NCBI GenBank assembly: GCA_964384675.1
Contig: CAYLNK010000024.1
Location: 1 to 37,369, forward strand
Reading direction: 5' to 3'
From: CAYLNK01 sp964384675
GTDB lineage: Bacteria > Acidobacteriota > Thermoanaerobaculia > UBA5066
Length of the DNA: 37,369 nt
In this document: piece after piece, positions 15,838 through 23,841 of the stretch
Layout: every line of letters starts with the position of its first letter
How positions within the stretch are numbered: the stretch's first letter is position 1
Notes under the pieces: model-generated
What the model saw: only the letters and a program-made list of their open reading frames with translations
What the model was told of the DNA's origin: nothing
The model's database searches: none
Program-made: the position numbers and the translations under genes

Positions 15838-17493
15838 TCACTCCGCCACGAACGTCGTCAGGCCGACCGGAACGCCACCTTCCTTGTAGTTGATCCCCGC
15901 CACCGCGCCCGCCTCGCCGAACCAGACGTCGAGCTTGGTGGCCACGGGCACCCAGCTTCCCAGCGCGACCGAGCCAGGCCCGACCGCGAAGACGCGTCCG
16001 CCGGTGCCGAGGTCGAGCGTGCCGTTGTTCACCAGCATGTTGTCGGTGGAGCGCGCCGGCCTCGTCGGGTTCTCGTCGTCGACCACGAGGGTGCCGGGCT
16101 GGGTCGACGACACGGTCGAGCCGGCGCCGATCGTGACGGTCTTGCCGGCCTTCAGGTCGAGCGCTCCGGCGGCGGCGATCGACGCGCTTCCGACGAGGGT
16201 GACGTACAGGGGCGTGTGCAACGAGAGCGGACCGGTACCCGAGATGGTTGCGGCGTTGCCAGCCCCGGACCCGCCGGCGAGGTACGCGCCGAAGTTCGAG
16301 CTCGCGATATCGATGCCCCCGCCGGAGAGGATGCGAGTCGACGTCGCGAAGGCGGCGTTGGAGGGGGATCGCGCGAAGAGGCTTGCCCCCGGGGGAACAC
16401 CGTAGGACTGGAGGTCGGGGAGCATTCCCGAGAGCGCGATGCCCAGGGACTGCGAGCCCGAGACCGTGATCCCGGCCGCGCCGCTGCCTGTCTCTCCGAG
16501 CAGGATGAGGCCGGCCGACTCGATGCGGAGGTGGCCGTTGCTTCCGCCAGCCGAGAGCATCGTCTCGGCACTGGGGGTAGTGGCGCTGCCTTGCACGAAG
16601 ACGGGCTGCGCCGTCCTGATCCGGATCGCGCCATCGGTCGTCGACAGACGGCTGGCAATCGAGTCCTTGGCGCCGAGCACCAGACCGCCGGTGTCGATGG
16701 AGATCTGGCCGCCGTCGGCGACTGGTGTGGAATTGGATCCGGTCGCCTCGAAGATGCCGGTGGATCCGGCAACGCCCGAGTACGCGAGAAGCAGTGAGAT
16801 TCCAGCCGTCACCACGATGCGGCCGCTTCCGGCTCTCACGGTTCCGAGGCAGATCACCTGCCCAGCCGGCCCAGCGGTGAGTGTCACGCCGCCTCCGGCC
16901 GAGACCAGGGCCTCGAAGGAGGTACCGGGCACGATGTGGACAGCGCCCTCATTGCTGGGGCTTGAAAGCGAAATCGAACCCGACGCAGACGAGACGGTCG
17001 CGCCGATGATCCAGAGATCTTTCGACGGGAAAGGGAAGTCCGCGGGTCCCGATCGACCGACGATCGACCCCAGGGTCGCGGAGAGCGCGGCGCGGACGAC
17101 GAGCTCGGACTCCGCCTCGAGCGTCAAGGTCCGGAGCGTCGGCCAGGTGACCGGGTCGACGACGATGACGTTCCCGAACCCCGTCCCGTCCGCGTTGGCC
17201 GCGGTGACGAGGACGTCGTTCCCGGCCAGCGCGGACTCGAGGCTCGAAACCAGGACGACGGAATCCGGCACCGCCCCCGAAGCCTGGAAGACGAGCGGTC
17301 CGCTGGCGCTCGCCGAGGTGTCGCTCCCGGTCATTCCCGCGGCCTGCGCCGCCGCGAGGCTGCTCGCGATGTACAGGTTCGTGGCGCCGGAGGCCGGAAT
17401 CGTCCAGAGGACGGCCGGGGCGAGGAGGGTGAGGAGGAGGGAAGCGAAGCGCCGCCCGGGCTCGGGATGTGGATCGCCGTCTTGGTGGCTCAT
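15838..17493 (-). CDS. Secreted beta-helix-like repeat protein, unknown function
   Basis: A 551-residue exported protein. The signal peptide is residues 1 to about 37, with a hydrophobic core LLLTLLAPAVLW and a cleavage-like ASGA. The rest is a low-charge, Ser/Gly/Ala/Thr-rich sequence with many short beta-strand repeats such as GGQISIDTGGLVLGA, DGAIRIRTAQPVFV and NGHLRIESAGLILLG. These resemble filamentous-haemagglutinin or autotransporter passenger beta-helices. No autotransporter barrel, adhesin secretion motif or C-terminal anchor is seen. The ATG at 17493 was chosen because the hydrophobic signal core follows it; the frame runs further upstream without a better start, and there is no clear ribosome site. 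It converges on the giant secreted pair and shares their hairpin. Confidence 0.78.
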   Translation of the reverse strand: MSHQDGDPHPEPGRRFASLLLTLLAPAVLWTIPASGATNLYIASSLAAAQAAGMTGSDTSASASGPLVFQASGAVPDSVVLVSSLESALAGNDVLVTAANADGTGFGNVIVVDPVTWPTLRTLTLEAESELVVRAALSATLGSIVGRSGPADFPFPSKDLWIIGATVSSASGSISLSSPSNEGAVHIVPGTSFEALVSAGGGVTLTAGPAGQVICLGTVRAGSGRIVVTAGISLLLAYSGVAGSTGIFEATGSNSTPVADGGQISIDTGGLVLGAKDSIASRLSTTDGAIRIRTAQPVFVQGSATTPSAETMLSAGGSNGHLRIESAGLILLGETGSGAAGITVSGSQSLGIALSGMLPDLQSYGVPPGASLFARSPSNAAFATSTRILSGGGIDIASSNFGAYLAGGSGAGNAATISGTGPLSLHTPLYVTLVGSASIAAAGALDLKAGKTVTIGAGSTVSSTQPGTLVVDDENPTRPARSTDNMLVNNGTLDLGTGGRVFAVGPGSVALGSWVPVATKLDVWFGEAGAVAGINYKEGGVPVGLTTFVAE

Positions 17494-17564
17494 GACCGGA
17501 AGTCTATGCCTCGCGCACTCGCCGGTCGCCGTCCCGCTCCCGCGCCGCGTGCCATGATCTCGCC

Positions 17565-20500
17565 ATGCGTTCCACGTCACTCGGTCTCGTCGCCGCCCTC
17601 GGTCTCGCAACGCCGCTCGTGGCGGCACCGCCCAGGCCCGTGCCGACCCCCGAACGTCTGCCCGAGAAGAAGATGGAAGGGCTCTCGTTCCGCTGCATCG
17701 GCCCCTCGCGGGGCGGGCGTGTCGTGGCCGTCACGGGCGTGCGCGGCAAGCCGCTCGTCTACTACTTCGGCGCCACGGGTGGCGGAGTCTTCAAGACCGC
17801 GGACGGCGGATCGAGCTGGGAGCCCGTTTCCGACAAGGACCTGAAGACCGGCTCGGTCGGCGCGATCGCGGTGGCGGAGTCGGACCCGAACGTCGTCTAC
17901 GCCGGCATGGGCGAGGGCCCGATCCGCGGCAACACCTCGCACGGCGACGGCGTCTACCGCTCGACCGATGCCGGCAAGAGCTGGACGAACGTCGGCCTCC
18001 GCTCGGCGGGCCAGATCTCCCGCGTCCGCGTCCACCCGAAGGACCCCGACCTGGTCTACGCGGCGGTGCAGGGGCACGCGTTCGGCCTGAACGAGGAGCG
18101 CGGCATCTATCGGACGTCGGACGGCGGGCGAAACTGGAAGCGAATTCTCCACGTGGACGAGCGGACCGGCGCGAGCGACCTCGCCATGGACCCGACGAAC
18201 CCGCGCATCCTCTTCGCCGGCTTCTGGCAGGTGATCCGGCGCCCGTGGACGTTCGAGAGCGGCGGTCCGGGCAGCAGCCTTCATCGCTCCACCGACGGCG
18301 GCGAGACGTGGAAGAAGCTCACCGAGGGGCTGCCGGAGGGGACGCTCGGGAAGATCGGCGTGGCGGTCTCGCCGGCGCGGCCCGAGAGGGTCTGGGCGAT
18401 GGTGGAGGCCGAGAAGGGCGGGCTCTTCCGTTCCGACGACGGCGGCGAGAAGTGGACCCGGGTCAACGACGAGAACAAGCTCCGCCAGCGGGCCTGGTAC
18501 TACTCCGTGCTGTACGGCGATCCGAAGTCCGCCGACACCGTCTACGTGCTGAATGTCGGCATGCACCGCTCCGTGGACGGCGGCAGGACGTTCACGTCGA
18601 TCCCGACGAACCACGGCGACCACCACGACCTCTGGATCAACCCCGACGACCCGGGCAACATGATCCTGGGTGACGACGGCGGCGCCGCGGTGACGTACAG
18701 CGGGGGCAAGACGTGGTCGTCGCTCGAGAACCAGCCGACCGGCCAGTTCTATCGCGTCACCACCGACGACCGGACGCCGTACCGCGTCTACGGCGCTCAG
18801 CAGGACAACACCACGGTGTCGATCCCGAGCCGTGTGCCAGGGAGCCGCATCGGCAGCGAGGACTGGTACGCCGTGGGTGGCTGCGAGAGCGGCTGGATCG
18901 CGCCGAACCCGAAGGACCCCGACGTCGTCTACGCCGGCTGCTACGGCGGCTCGATCCAGCGATACGACCACCGCACCCGGACGGAGCGCGAGATCGTCGC
19001 GTGGCCGCAGCTCGCGATCGGGCAGGCGCCCAATGACCTGAAGTACCGCTTCCAGTGGAACGCCCCGATCCTGGTCTCGCGGCACGACCCGAAGAGCCTC
19101 TTCCACGCGGCGCAGGTGCTGCTCCGTTCGCGCGACGAGGGGGAGACGTGGGAGGAGATCAGCCCCGACCTGACGCGCAACGACCGGACCAAGCAGGAGG
19201 CGTCGGGCGGGCCGATCACCAAGGACAACACGAGCGTCGAGACGTACGGGACGATCTTCGCGCTCGCCGAGTCGCCCCACGAGCCGGGAGTCCTCTGGGC
19301 GGGCACCGACGACGGCCTGGTCCACGTCACGCGCGACGGGGCCAGGACGTGGCAGAACGTGACGCCCAAGGGGATGCCGGACTGGATCCAGGTCAACTCC
19401 ATCGAGGTGTCGCCCCACGAGAAGGGGGGCGCGTACGTCGCGGCGACGATGTACAAGCACGACGACCACCGGCCGTTCCTCTACAAGACGACCGACTACG
19501 GCGTCACGTGGACGAAGATCGTCGAGGGGATCCCGACCAACGCCTTCACGCGCGTCGTGCGCGAGGACCCGGTGCGGCGCGGGCTCCTCTTCGCGGGAAC
19601 GGAGACGGGCCTCTACCTCTCGTTCGACGACGGCGCGCACTGGGAGCCGTTCCAGCAGAACCTGCCGGTCGTCCCGATCACCGACCTCACGATCAAGGAG
19701 GACGACCTCGTCCTCGCCACGCAGGGGCGCGCATTCTGGATCCTCGACGACCTGTCGGCCCTGAGGCAGTGGAAGCCGGAGCTGGCGAAGGGCGACTTCT
19801 TCCTCTTCCGGCCGGGACCGGCGATCCGCTTCGACTCGGGCGACGTCGAGGGGCCTGAGCGGCCGACGGCCGGGCGGAACGGGCCGCCGGGCGCGGTCGT
19901 CTACTACTGGCTCGACCGGAAGCTGAAGGAGAAGGAGAAGCTGATCATCGAGGTCGCCCACGGCGACGAGGTGCTTCGCACCTTCACGTCCGAGAGGAAG
20001 GACGACGACGAGAAGAAGGGCGACAGGAAGAAGGACGACGACGGCGAGAAGCCCCTCGAGCCGCAGCCCGGGCTGAATCGTTTCGTCTGGGACCTCCGGA
20101 TGCTGAAGCCGGCGCTCGTGCCGAACGCGATCGTCTGGGGGAGCAAGAAGGGGCCGTACGTCTCGCCCGGGACCTACACCGTGCGCCTGAAGCTGGGAGA
20201 CAGGGTGCTCTCGGAGAGCCTCGAGGTGCGCGCGCACCCCGGCCTCGGCGTCTCACCCAGGGACCTGGAGAGACAGGCGGTCCTCCTCGCGAAGATCCGC
20301 GACCGGATCACCGAGACGCACCGCGCCGTGGTGCGGATCCGCGACGTGAAGGGGCAGGCCGAGGCCCTGGTCGACCGCGCGACGAAGGTGGGGAAGGGCG
20401 AGCCGCTCGCGGCGCCGGCAAAGGCTCTCGCGGAGAAGCTGACTGCGGTGGAGGAGAAGCTCGTCAACCCGAAGATCAAGGCGGAGCAGGACGTCCTGAA

Positions 20501-20741
20501 CTTCCAGCCGCGCCTGGACCACCAGTTCATCGGGCTCGCGTCGGTGGTCGGAGGCGCGCCCGCGGCGCCCACGAAGTCGGCGTACGCGTACTACGACGAG
20601 ACCGAGGCGAAGCTGAAGACCGTGCTGGCGGAGCTCGACGCCGTTCTCGGGAAGGACCTTTCCGACTTCAACCGGCTGGTGAGGGAGAAGGAGATCCCGC
20701 CGGTGATCGTGCCTCCGGAGAAGGTGGCACCGCAGAAGTAG
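17565..20741 (+). CDS. Secreted BNR/VPS10-like beta-propeller protein
   Basis: A 1058-residue exported protein of the sortilin/BNR-repeat type often annotated as a WD40/YVTN/BNR-like glycosyl hydrolase. A signal peptide of about 20 residues (SLGLVAALGLATPLVAA) is followed by the usual CIGPSRGGRVVAV opening. Asp-box motifs recur: FKTADGGSSWEPV, YRSTDAGKSWTNV, YRTSDGGRNWKRI, HRSTDGGETWKKL, FRSDDGGEKWTRV and LRSRDEGETWEEI. They give two propellers over about residues 40-730. A Lys/Asp/Glu-rich stretch near 805-830 and a C-terminal helical region (about 900-1058) follow. The sialidase active-site Arg triad is not recognisable, so hydrolase activity is not supported; peptide or sugar binding is more likely. 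It is divergent from the beta-helix gene with 71 bp between starts. Confidence 0.87.
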   Translation: MRSTSLGLVAALGLATPLVAAPPRPVPTPERLPEKKMEGLSFRCIGPSRGGRVVAVTGVRGKPLVYYFGATGGGVFKTADGGSSWEPVSDKDLKTGSVGAIAVAESDPNVVYAGMGEGPIRGNTSHGDGVYRSTDAGKSWTNVGLRSAGQISRVRVHPKDPDLVYAAVQGHAFGLNEERGIYRTSDGGRNWKRILHVDERTGASDLAMDPTNPRILFAGFWQVIRRPWTFESGGPGSSLHRSTDGGETWKKLTEGLPEGTLGKIGVAVSPARPERVWAMVEAEKGGLFRSDDGGEKWTRVNDENKLRQRAWYYSVLYGDPKSADTVYVLNVGMHRSVDGGRTFTSIPTNHGDHHDLWINPDDPGNMILGDDGGAAVTYSGGKTWSSLENQPTGQFYRVTTDDRTPYRVYGAQQDNTTVSIPSRVPGSRIGSEDWYAVGGCESGWIAPNPKDPDVVYAGCYGGSIQRYDHRTRTEREIVAWPQLAIGQAPNDLKYRFQWNAPILVSRHDPKSLFHAAQVLLRSRDEGETWEEISPDLTRNDRTKQEASGGPITKDNTSVETYGTIFALAESPHEPGVLWAGTDDGLVHVTRDGARTWQNVTPKGMPDWIQVNSIEVSPHEKGGAYVAATMYKHDDHRPFLYKTTDYGVTWTKIVEGIPTNAFTRVVREDPVRRGLLFAGTETGLYLSFDDGAHWEPFQQNLPVVPITDLTIKEDDLVLATQGRAFWILDDLSALRQWKPELAKGDFFLFRPGPAIRFDSGDVEGPERPTAGRNGPPGAVVYYWLDRKLKEKEKLIIEVAHGDEVLRTFTSERKDDDEKKGDRKKDDDGEKPLEPQPGLNRFVWDLRMLKPALVPNAIVWGSKKGPYVSPGTYTVRLKLGDRVLSESLEVRAHPGLGVSPRDLERQAVLLAKIRDRITETHRAVVRIRDVKGQAEALVDRATKVGKGEPLAAPAKALAEKLTAVEEKLVNPKIKAEQDVLNFQPRLDHQFIGLASVVGGAPAAPTKSAYAYYDETEAKLKTVLAELDAVLGKDLSDFNRLVREKEIPPVIVPPEKVAPQK

Positions 20742-20764
20742 CCGCCTCACCGTTCAGGCCTTCG

Positions 20765-20782
20765 ATCCCGCCGGGGCGGGAT
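20765..20782. terminator. Hairpin, candidate terminator after the BNR gene
   Basis: A 7-bp perfect stem (ATCCCGC with GCGGGAT) around a CGGG loop, 23 bp after the BNR stop. No T tract follows. It also forms the left edge of repeat copy A, so its role may belong to the repeat. Confidence 0.4.
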
Positions 20783-21255
20783 GGAATGCTCGTGACGAGG
20801 GCCTGAGCNNNNNNNNNNNNNNNNNNNNNNNNNNNNNNNNNNNNNNNNNNNNNNNNNNNNNNNNNNNNNNNNNNNNNNNNNNNNNNNNNNNNNNNNNNNN
20901 NNNNNNNNCGGCCCTCAGGTGTTCCTACTCCCCGCGGAAGTCCAAGTCGGGGCGGGAGGTGGGTTCGGAGCGACCTCGAGCACGAGCGGGGACCCGCTCG
21001 ACCGCGCCGCGAGGAAGGCGGGTAGCGCTCGCCGTTGTTCGAGGACTCGGGGCCAGGCGTACGTTGCCGCTGATACACCGGTACCGGCCCCGGGGCCGAG
21101 TTACGGCGAGCGCACCGCCTTCCGAAGCGCCGCGGTCGTAAGCGGGTCGCTCGCGCGCAGCGGGAGCTTCGAGCCCGCCTCCCGTCCCCGACGGATAGGA
21201 GGCACAACCCTACTCCCGGCGGGCCTCCAGGTGCTCCTCCAGCGCCTCCAACGAC
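20773..21255. repeat. Mosaic repeat, copy A (interrupted by the N gap; carries an fpg 3'-tail copy)
   Basis: Conserved blocks shared with copy B are 20773-20808 (36/36 identical), 20909-20984 (one mismatch in 76), 21152-21196 (one mismatch in 45) and 21210-21255 (one mismatch in 46). The DNA between blocks 2 and 3 is largely diverged. The last block, read on the minus strand, encodes SLEALEEHLEARRE and a stop, the end of the fpg-like gene, although the rest of that gene is absent here. The N gap falls exactly between two blocks that are contiguous in copy B. Confidence 0.85.
20809..20908. other. Assembly gap (100 N)
   Basis: Exactly 100 N, a conventional scaffold spacer rather than a measured length. 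The flanks are continuous in copy B at 21376/21377, so the true gap may be zero or a whole number of extra repeat units. Confidence 0.97.
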
Positions 21256-21321
21256 GCTGCCCGGAGCGGCGCCCGCGAGCGGGTCCCCGCAGGTGCTCGG
21301 ACGGACCGCGAGGGTCCGCCC

Positions 21322-21348
21322 CCCGCCCCGGCTCGAGGTCGGGGCGGG
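21322..21348. other. GC hairpin at the left edge of repeat copy B
   Basis: A 9-bp stem (CCCGCCCCG with CGGGGCGGG) around a 9-nt loop. A second small hairpin (CGGACC/GGTCCG) lies just upstream at 21302-21318. It sits where copy A has its own hairpin, hinting that structure is part of the repeat boundary. Confidence 0.45.
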
Positions 21349-21745
21349 ATGGAATGCTCGTGACGAGGGCCTGAGCCGGCCCTCAGGTGTTCCTACTCCC
21401 CGCGGAAGTCCAAGTCGGGGCGGGAGGTGGGCTCGGAGCGACCTCGAGCACGGACGGGGACCCGCTCGCGCGCGCCGCGAGGGCGCGGGGATCAGCGCTC
21501 GCGATGTTCGAGCCCCCGAGGCCAGACGGAGGACGCCGGTGTCCCGACGGTTCAGGCCTCGAGGGGCGAGTTTCGCGAGCGCCCCCGCGTCCGAAGCGCC
21601 GCACGCGGTAGCGGGTCGTCCGCGCGCAGCGGGAGCTTCGAGACCGCCTCCCGTCCCCGACGGATCATGGCCACGGACGGAACCCGTCGGGACACGGGGC
21701 TACTCCCGGCGAGCCTCCAGGTGCTCCTCCAGCGCCTCCAACGAC
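21341..21745. repeat. Mosaic repeat, copy B (runs into the genuine fpg 3' end)
   Basis: Second copy, with blocks 21341-21452, 21621-21665 and 21700-21745; the last block is the true C-terminal coding end of the fpg-like gene. At 21364-21383 a 7-bp inverted repeat (GAGGGCC/GGCCCTC) spans the point where copy A is broken by N. Confidence 0.85.
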
Positions 21746-22608
21746 CTCGGCCAGTCCCCCTTGAGGAGTCGCGACAGGGCGCGGTCCGCGAGGAGCTTGC
21801 CGCCCGTCTGGCAGCCGGGGCAGTAGTTCACCTCGTTCTCCGCGTACGCGATCCGCTGCACCGGCGCGGCGCAGACGGGGCACGGCTGGCCGAACTTGCC
21901 GTGTACCGCCATGCCGTCGCGGAAGGCCGTCACCTTCTCGGGGAAGCCGTCGCCCACCTCGCGGCGGAGCGTCTCGGTCCACTCGGCGAGCGTCGACTTG
22001 CAGGCGTCGTGGAGACGCGCGATCTCGCCGTCGGTGAGGCGGCTCGTGAGCGTGACGGGCGAGAGGCGCGCGCGGTGGAGGATCTCGTCCGAGTACGCGT
22101 TGCCGATCCCGTCGAGGAGCGTCGGGTCGGTGAGCGATCGCTTCAGGGTGTGGCTCTCGAGCCGGAGCGCGGACGCGAAGGCCGTGGTCGACGCGGTGAA
22201 GACGTCGAGCCCGCCCGGGTCGAGCGCCGACAGGGCGCCGTCGTCCGCGGCGAGCCGCAGCCACGCGCGCTTCTTCGGGCTCGCCTCGGTGAACAGCAAC
22301 GTCCCGTGCGGGAAGTCGAGCGCGGCGAGCCCCAGCCTCCTCGGCACCTTCTCGCCGGGCGGACGCCACTTCAGCCGGCCGGCGATCATCAGGTGGATCA
22401 CGACGTGGACGCCGTTCGCGAGCGAGAGGACGATCCGCTTGCCGAGCCGCCGGACGCCCGTCACCTCCTGGCCCGCGGCCGACGCCAGCGGCGGCGTGAC
22501 CGAGCGGAGGACGAACGGGCTGGCGAGCCGGATCCGCTGGAGCGGGCGGCCGCGCGTGAACGCGTCGAGGCGCTCGACGTAGACGGAGACGTCGGGGAGC
22601 TCCGGCAC
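21700..22608 (-). CDS. Fpg/Nei-family DNA glycosylase, divergent subtype
   Basis: A 302-residue base-excision repair glycosylase/AP lyase. The N-terminus MPELPDV supplies the catalytic Pro and Glu. GKRIVLSL holds the conserved Lys, and GIGNAYSDEIL is the helix-two-turn-helix region. A C-terminal zinc finger follows, CPVC then 16 residues then CPGC. Two features differ from E. coli Fpg: the zinc-finger Arg (R258) position is Asn (AENEVNYC), and the DPRRFG lesion-probing loop is replaced by SPKKRAW. Substrate preference is therefore uncertain and I give no symbol. The start is GTG at 22608 because MPELPDV must be N-terminal. The 3' end lies in repeat copy B. It is divergent from the glycosyltransferase gene, 47 bp apart. 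Confidence 0.9.
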   Translation of the reverse strand: MPELPDVSVYVERLDAFTRGRPLQRIRLASPFVLRSVTPPLASAAGQEVTGVRRLGKRIVLSLANGVHVVIHLMIAGRLKWRPPGEKVPRRLGLAALDFPHGTLLFTEASPKKRAWLRLAADDGALSALDPGGLDVFTASTTAFASALRLESHTLKRSLTDPTLLDGIGNAYSDEILHRARLSPVTLTSRLTDGEIARLHDACKSTLAEWTETLRREVGDGFPEKVTAFRDGMAVHGKFGQPCPVCAAPVQRIAYAENEVNYCPGCQTGGKLLADRALSRLLKGDWPRSLEALEEHLEARRE

Positions 22609-22655
22609 GCGCCCAGTATCGGCCGTCTCGCCTCCCGCTGCGATATCGTCGCGGC

Positions 22656-23768
22656 ATGCGACTCCTGATCCTCTCCGCCTCGGCGGGCGCCGGGCACACG
22701 CGCGCCGGGCAGGCGCTCGAGGAGGCGGCCCTGCTCCGCCGTCCCGACGCGACCGTGAAGCACGTCGACATCCTCGATTTCACCGCGAAGGCGTACAAGA
22801 AGGCGTACGTCGGCAGCTTCCTGAAGATGGTCGACCACGCTCCGGCGCTCTGGGGCGCGCTCTACTCGGCCTCCGACCGGGTGAAGGGCGAGGGGGGGAT
22901 CCGGCAGAAGTTCGCCCACTTCTTCGACAAGCTCGAGTTCGCCGCGTTCCGGAAGTTCGTCCGCGACTTCGAGCCCGACCTCGTCCTTTCCACTCACTTC
23001 CTGGCGGGGCAGGTGTTCGGGCCGACGCGCCAGCGCGGACGGGACCGGTTCCCGTTCGGCCTCGTCGTCACCGACTTCGACGTCCACGCGTTCTGGGTGC
23101 AGAAGACCGCCGACCGGATCTGCGTGGCGAGCGACGAGCTGCGCGCGATCCTGGCCGGAAAGGGGATCGAGGAGGATCGGATCACCGTGACCGGCATCCC
23201 GATCTCGCAGGCGTTCTCGAAGACCTACGACCGGGCGGCCATCCGCGGGGCGCACGGGCTCACCGGCTCCGCGCCCGTCGTCCTCCTGATGGGGGGCGGC
23301 GCGGGCGTCGGCACGATGGAGGAGGCGGCGCGCGCGATCCTCGCCGCGGGCCCCGTGCAGCTCGTCGTGGTCGCGGGGCGGAACGAGGAGCTGAAGGCGC
23401 AGGTCGAGAAGATCCGTCCGCCGGCCGGCTCGCGCCTCGTCGCCCTCGGCTTCGTCACGGCGATGGGGGAGCTGCTGGCGGCGGCGGACCTCGCGGTCAC
23501 GAAGTCGGGCGGCCTCACCACGTCGGAGTGCCTCGCGATGGGGCTGCCGATGGTCGTGCGCGACCCGATCCCGGGCCAGGAGGAGCGGAACTGCGACTAC
23601 CTGCTGGAGGCCGGCGCCGGGGTCCGCGTGAACGGACCCGACTCTCTCCGCTACAAGGTGAAGGCCCTGCTCCAGGACCCGTCGCGGCTGGCGCGAATGG
23701 CGGCCGCCGCGCGCGGCGTCTCGCGGCCGGCCGCGGCCCAGGCCGTCCTCGAGACGTTCGGCCTCTGA
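22656..23768 (+). CDS. MGDG-synthase/MurG-like (GT28) glycosyltransferase
   Basis: A 370-residue GT-B glycosyltransferase resembling monogalactosyldiacylglycerol or processive diacylglycerol glucosyltransferases. The N-terminal domain starts MRLLILSASAGAGHTRAG, the SxGxGH lipid-acceptor motif of this family. DLVLSTHFLAGQVF and GLVVTDFDVHAFWV follow, then VTGIPISQAF. The C-terminal nucleotide-sugar domain contains LLMGGGAGVG, VVVAGRNEEL, then KSGGLTTSECLAMGLPMV, PIPGQEERN and NCDYLLEAGAG, all hallmark positions. There are no membrane helices; peripheral attachment to the inner leaflet is expected. It probably makes a membrane glycolipid. The exact sugar and acceptor cannot be told. The CRTAC1 gene follows after 73 bp. 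Confidence 0.9.
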   Translation: MRLLILSASAGAGHTRAGQALEEAALLRRPDATVKHVDILDFTAKAYKKAYVGSFLKMVDHAPALWGALYSASDRVKGEGGIRQKFAHFFDKLEFAAFRKFVRDFEPDLVLSTHFLAGQVFGPTRQRGRDRFPFGLVVTDFDVHAFWVQKTADRICVASDELRAILAGKGIEEDRITVTGIPISQAFSKTYDRAAIRGAHGLTGSAPVVLLMGGGAGVGTMEEAARAILAAGPVQLVVVAGRNEELKAQVEKIRPPAGSRLVALGFVTAMGELLAAADLAVTKSGGLTTSECLAMGLPMVVRDPIPGQEERNCDYLLEAGAGVRVNGPDSLRYKVKALLQDPSRLARMAAAARGVSRPAAAQAVLETFGL

Positions 23769-23841
23769 CCGCGATCTCCGCCCCGTTCGAGGCGATTCGA
23801 CGCCGTCGGGCCGCGGGTCGTACGATCCGCGGTACACGCCG

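Larger units (their letters stand above)
20742..21699. other. Long non-coding interval (958 bp incl. 100 N) with repeats and hairpins
   Basis: The only stretch over 300 bp without a gene I can support. It holds the 100-N gap, two copies of a mosaic repeat and several GC-rich hairpins. Open frames exist on both strands, but the frame relating the conserved blocks differs between copies, so I read it as non-coding. I recognise no tRNA, RNase P RNA, tmRNA or riboswitch in it. Confidence 0.7.

Noticed and set aside
13438..16797. An 1119-codon plus-strand frame across the second secreted gene, the terminator and the beta-helix gene
   Set aside because: It crosses three well-supported features in a different frame, includes the terminator hairpin and has no domain signal.
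17577..20237. An 886-codon minus-strand frame opposite the BNR gene
   Set aside because: Antisense shadow of a gene with repeated Asp-box motifs; no coding features of its own.
17565..20741. Sialidase (exo-alpha-sialidase) function for the BNR protein
   Set aside because: Asp boxes are abundant, but the N-terminal FRIP-type motif and the Arg triad needed for catalysis are not visible.
20919..21374. Possible short protein starting FLLPAEVQVGAGGG, found in both repeat copies
   Set aside because: The opening is shared only because the nucleotides are near-identical. The next conserved block is in a different relative frame in the two copies, and no consistent protein results.
20742..21699. RNase P RNA, tmRNA, 6S RNA or integron attC sites in the long intergenic region
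   Set aside because: I looked for the conserved cores of these elements and found none. There are GC-rich hairpins but no tRNA-like ends and no GTTRRRY attC boundary.
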